Shown here: one piece after another, positions 12,668 to 15,537 of the stretch
Numbering within the stretch: position 1 is the stretch's first letter
How the letters are laid out: each line of letters starts with the position of its first letter
NCBI GenBank assembly: GCA_903832475.1
Contig: CAILBQ010000083.1
Span: 1-15,537, forward strand
DNA: 15,537 bases
From: an uncultured Acidobacteriota bacterium
Lineage (GTDB): Bacteria > Acidobacteriota > Terriglobia > Terriglobales > Acidobacteriaceae
Reading direction: 5' to 3'
The notes under the pieces: model-generated
Told to the model about the DNA's origin: nothing
What the model saw: the letters and a program-made list of their open reading frames with translations, nothing else
Databases searched by the model: none
Position numbers and translations under genes: made by a program

Positions 12668-15247
12668 ATGCATAGCGACATTCGGAAGCTGATGGCCGGG
12701 ATGGTGTTGGGTGCGGGGCTGGTGATCGGTATGGGCCTCATGACGCGCGCAGGGGCGACGGCTCAAACGTCGCGGCAGAGTCTCAACGCGGACGCGCAGT
12801 GGAAGTTTATCCAGGACGATGTGGAGGGGGCAGAGCAGCCAGGTTTGAACGACGCAGACTGGCGGACCGTCGACCTGCCGCATGACTGGAGCATCGAGTC
12901 AGCGCCGGACCCGAAAAACCCCACGGCTTCTGGTGGAGGGTTCTTTCCTGCCGGCGTCGGTTGGTATCGGCGGACATTCACACCGCCCGCGAGCTGGAAG
13001 GGCAAGCAGGTGCGGGTGGAGTTCGACGGCGTGGCGAGCAATGCGACGGTATACCTGAACGGGAAGGCGCTGGGCGTGCATCCGTACGCGTATACCAGCT
13101 TTGGCTTCGACCTGACGCCGGGACTGATGCTGGGCGAGACGAACCTGCTGGCAGTGCGGGTGGATAATTCGCAGCAGCCGAGCAGCCGCTGGTACATGGG
13201 CGCGGGCATCGATCGGCATGTACGGGTTGTGGTGACGGAACCGGTACACGTAGCGCCGTGGGGCGTGTTCGTCAGCACGCCAGAAGCGACCGCCGCAAGC
13301 GCCAAGGTGATGGTCCGGGTGAAGGTCGAGAACGCAGGGTCAGATGCCGGCGACGTGACGGTGAAGACGAAGCTCTATGGCGCAGGCGACAAGGTTGTGA
13401 GTGAAGGGACGTCCAGCCTGCAGGTGGCTGCGGGCGCGGGTGCAGACGCTGCGCTGGAGATTGCTATCGTCAGGCCGGCGTTGTGGTCGCCGGAGAAGCC
13501 AGTGCTGTACCGCGCGGTGACGGAGATACAGAAAAGCGGCAAGACAGTCGACAGCGTAGAGACGACATTCGGGATTCGGACGCTGAGCTGGTCGGTCGAC
13601 AAGGGCCTGCTGCTCAACGGCAAATCGATCAAGATGGCCGGGGGAAGCGTTCATCATGACAACGGCCCGCTGGGATCGGCAGCCTTTGACCGGGCGGAGG
13701 AACGGAAGGCGGAGCTGCTCAAGGCGGCGGGCTTCAACGCGGTACGGACGGCGCACAATCCTCCGTCTCCGGCGTTTCTGGACGCATGCGACCGGGTAGG
13801 CTTGCTGGTGCTGGATGAACCGTTCGATGTGTGGACCAGGCAAAAGGTGAAATTCGATTACGCGCATCTGTTCAACGAGTGGTGGGAGCGGGACGTGGAT
13901 TCGATGGTGTTGCGGGACCGCAATCACCCATCGATCATTGCGTGGGGCATTGGAAATGAGATTCCCGAGGCGTGGACGCCGGAGGGTGCGCCAATCGCCA
14001 AGAAGCTGGCAGCGCGGGTGCGGGCGCTGGACACAACGCGGCCGCTGACGGAGGCATTTCCGGGGGCGACCTACACGCCGAGCACGGATGCGGTGATGGC
14101 GCAGCTGGACATCGCGGGCTACAACTACAACCTGGAGCAGAACAGCGCGAAAGACCATGCGCGGGTGCCAAGCCGGATCATGATGACGACGGAGTCGATG
14201 CCGGCGGTGGCCTTCAAGGAATGGAAGCTGGTGCATGAGCAGCCCTACATTCTCGGCGAGTTTGTGTGGACAGCGATGGACTACCTCGGCGAGTCGGGCA
14301 TCGGCAGCACGACGACGATGGCTCCCGAGCAGGCGACGCAGGTGACGCAGGCAACGGCGATGATGAGCAGCATGATGGCCAATATGGGCGCGGATGGGAA
14401 GAGTCCGTTTGAGGCGCTGGCGCAGCCCCAGGAAGCCAAACCGAATCCGATGATGAGCCTGATGTTTCCGGGGTATCCATGGCATGCGGCCAACTGCGGG
14501 GATATCGATTTGACGGGCTTTCGCAAGCCGCAGTCGTGGTACCGGGACATGGTGTGGAACGGCGGGAACCGGGTGTATGCGACGGTGAGGGTGCCGGAGC
14601 CGGAGGGGAAAAAGATTGTAGCCATCGGGTGGAGTGTGTACCCGACGCTTCCGAGCTGGACGTGGCCGGGGCAAGAAGGGAAAGAGATGGAGGTAGAGGT
14701 CTACGCCGGGACGGAAAAGGTGCGGCTCTATCTCAACGGCAAGCAGGTGGGCGAGATGCCGACGGGCGTCGAGCAGGAGCGGAAGGCGACCTTCAAGCTG
14801 CCCTATGCGCCGGGGACGCTTAAGGCCGTAGGGGTCAACGGCGGGCGCGAAGTGGCGACGAGTGTGCTTGAGACCACCGGGGAAGCGGCGAAGCTGCAGT
14901 TGAAAGCCGACCGCAGCGTGCTGGACGCCGACGGGCAGGATCTGAGCTACGTCGTCGTGGAGGCGGTTGATGCGCAGGGACGCTTGCAGCCGAATGCGAC
15001 GCAGGAGGTGGAGTTCACCGTTAGCGGGCCGGGGACGATTGCGGCGGTGGGCAATGGCGATGGGATGAGCACCGAGGCGTACCAGGGATCGAAGCGAGCG
15101 CTGTTTCACGGACGCGCGGTGGCAGTGGTAAGGAGCGCGGAGAAGGCGGGAGCGATCACGCTGACGGCGAAAGCGGCAGGACTGACCGAGGGCCAAGTGA
15201 CGGTGACGGCGGAGAAGAAGGCTGAGGGGGCGATGCTGCCGGAATAA
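12668..15247 (+). CDS. Secreted glycoside hydrolase family 2 protein (beta-galactosidase type)
   Basis: An 859-residue exported glycosidase. The ATG at 12668 follows AAGAGG at five bases and starts a signal peptide (hydrophobic residues about 8-26, cut near ATA|Q). Domains in order: a GH2 sugar-binding jelly-roll (about 35-190; DLPHDWSIE, GWYRRTF, YLNGKALG), an Ig-like domain (about 195-305), and a TIM barrel (about 305-625). A DUF4982-like domain follows (about 640-735; LYLNGKQVGE), then a C-terminal Ig-like domain (about 740-845). The barrel has NHPSIIAWGIGNE with acid/base Glu431, MTTES with probable nucleophile Glu509, and ILGEFVWTAMDYLGE. This layout is that of GH2 beta-galactosidases acting outside the cytoplasm; the exact substrate is uncertain. 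A methionine-rich insertion of about 60 residues follows the DYLGE motif. Third positions are G-biased, unlike the C-biased genes at left. Confidence 0.92.
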   Translation: MHSDIRKLMAGMVLGAGLVIGMGLMTRAGATAQTSRQSLNADAQWKFIQDDVEGAEQPGLNDADWRTVDLPHDWSIESAPDPKNPTASGGGFFPAGVGWYRRTFTPPASWKGKQVRVEFDGVASNATVYLNGKALGVHPYAYTSFGFDLTPGLMLGETNLLAVRVDNSQQPSSRWYMGAGIDRHVRVVVTEPVHVAPWGVFVSTPEATAASAKVMVRVKVENAGSDAGDVTVKTKLYGAGDKVVSEGTSSLQVAAGAGADAALEIAIVRPALWSPEKPVLYRAVTEIQKSGKTVDSVETTFGIRTLSWSVDKGLLLNGKSIKMAGGSVHHDNGPLGSAAFDRAEERKAELLKAAGFNAVRTAHNPPSPAFLDACDRVGLLVLDEPFDVWTRQKVKFDYAHLFNEWWERDVDSMVLRDRNHPSIIAWGIGNEIPEAWTPEGAPIAKKLAARVRALDTTRPLTEAFPGATYTPSTDAVMAQLDIAGYNYNLEQNSAKDHARVPSRIMMTTESMPAVAFKEWKLVHEQPYILGEFVWTAMDYLGESGIGSTTTMAPEQATQVTQATAMMSSMMANMGADGKSPFEALAQPQEAKPNPMMSLMFPGYPWHAANCGDIDLTGFRKPQSWYRDMVWNGGNRVYATVRVPEPEGKKIVAIGWSVYPTLPSWTWPGQEGKEMEVEVYAGTEKVRLYLNGKQVGEMPTGVEQERKATFKLPYAPGTLKAVGVNGGREVATSVLETTGEAAKLQLKADRSVLDADGQDLSYVVVEAVDAQGRLQPNATQEVEFTVSGPGTIAAVGNGDGMSTEAYQGSKRALFHGRAVAVVRSAEKAGAITLTAKAAGLTEGQVTVTAEKKAEGAMLPE

Positions 15248-15352
15248 GGCGGTTAACGCAGGCGTGGACGGCGAATCGGTGTGAGAGACAGGAGCTTGAG
15301 TTCGAGCACTGCGAAGTTTTCCATCCCATTTGGTGCTTGATTGAGCTGTCAT

Positions 15353-15378
15353 CCCACATCTCACAAGCGAGATGTGGG
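15353..15378. repeat. REP-like hairpin (inverted orientation)
   Basis: CCCACATCTC (15353-15362) pairs perfectly with GAGATGTGGG (15369-15378). Read on the minus strand the centre is CTCGCTTGTGAG, so it is the same element as 9094-9117 with a one-base loop change and opposite orientation. Confidence 0.75.
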
Positions 15379-15442
15379 CCACCTGGTTGGTTTCACCGCG
15401 CGACTTGGGTCGGTGTCGACTGGCTGGCCAGTCCTGTTCGTT

Positions 15443-15476
15443 CCCATCCTTCGAGCAAGTGCGCTCGAAGGATGGG
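15443..15476. repeat. REP-like hairpin, 14-bp stem, GGGTGCCCC flank
   Basis: CCCATCCTTCGAGC (15443-15456) pairs perfectly with GCTCGAAGGATGGG (15463-15476) around a six-base loop. On the minus strand it is preceded by CCGGGTGCCCC, the same flank as units A and B. The stem is unrelated in sequence to the others. Confidence 0.75.
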
Positions 15477-15508
15477 GCACCCGGGGTGTTACGGAACGTC
15501 AACAGCAG

Positions 15509-15525
15509 ATTCCCCTCAGGGGAAT
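15509..15525. repeat. Small hairpin ATTCCCC/GGGGAAT
   Basis: A perfect 7-bp stem with loop TCA near the window end. It may be the start of a larger repeat cut by the window edge. Confidence 0.45.
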
Positions 15526-15537
15526 GACAGAAAGAAA

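Larger units (their letters stand above)
15248..15537. other. Gene-free 3' flank with three hairpin repeats
   Basis: No gene is seen in the 290 bp after the GH2 stop. It contains three separate inverted repeats listed individually (15353-15378, 15443-15476, 15509-15525). No T-run typical of an intrinsic terminator follows the GH2 gene directly. Confidence 0.7.

Noticed and set aside
13340..15502. 720-residue minus-strand open frame opposite the GH2 gene
   Set aside because: Its product is Arg/His/Pro-rich nonsense without domains, lies over a fully supported GH2 gene, and runs into the terminal hairpin repeats.

Overview
The window looks like a chromosomal segment of a high-GC soil bacterium, most likely an acidobacterium (Terriglobia/Acidobacteriaceae-like). 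That placement is inference. It rests on the gene mix (FUSC exporter, secreted TPR protein, orphan sugar-binding lipoprotein, secreted GH2 enzyme) and on scattered GGGTGCCCC-plus-hairpin repeats of a kind I associate with these genomes. No rRNA, tRNA, CRISPR array, transposase or phage gene is visible.

Left part (1-8700): a small DUF4826-type protein (+) and a two-helix membrane protein with duplicated DUF3592-like domains (-) converge. They are followed by a large FUSC-family membrane protein (+), a secreted TPR-repeat protein (+), a lipoprotein sugar-binding protein on the minus strand behind a strong shared hairpin, and a dGTPase-like HD phosphohydrolase (+). From about 1.5 to 8.7 kb the plus strand is C-rich in the lines I counted.

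Middle (8701-9810): a 1.1-kb stretch without a credible gene but full of structure. It holds several REP-like hairpins, an 89-90 bp two-hairpin unit present twice, a pair of 22-bp direct repeats, and three copies of a palindrome matching the chromosomal centromere site parS (TGTTCCACGTGGAACA). Two copies are perfect and one differs at a single base. This parS cluster is the most important signal in the window, because it suggests that a ParB-based chromosome-segregation complex is loaded here and that the replication origin is not far away. No parA, parB or dnaA gene is in the window.

Right part (9811-15247): an ATP-grasp ligase-like protein with a lysine/alanine-rich tail begins about 100 bp after the last parS. 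It converges on a secreted HExxH metallopeptidase-like protein, which is preceded on the same strand by an AlkB DNA/RNA dealkylation enzyme. A secreted GH2 beta-galactosidase-type enzyme is transcribed divergently from alkB. Here the plus strand turns G-rich, so the GC skew changes sign close to the parS region. The last 290 bp contain three more hairpin repeats and no gene.

The genes do not form one pathway. The region reads as housekeeping and accessory genes around a centromere-like, repeat-rich intergenic hub.
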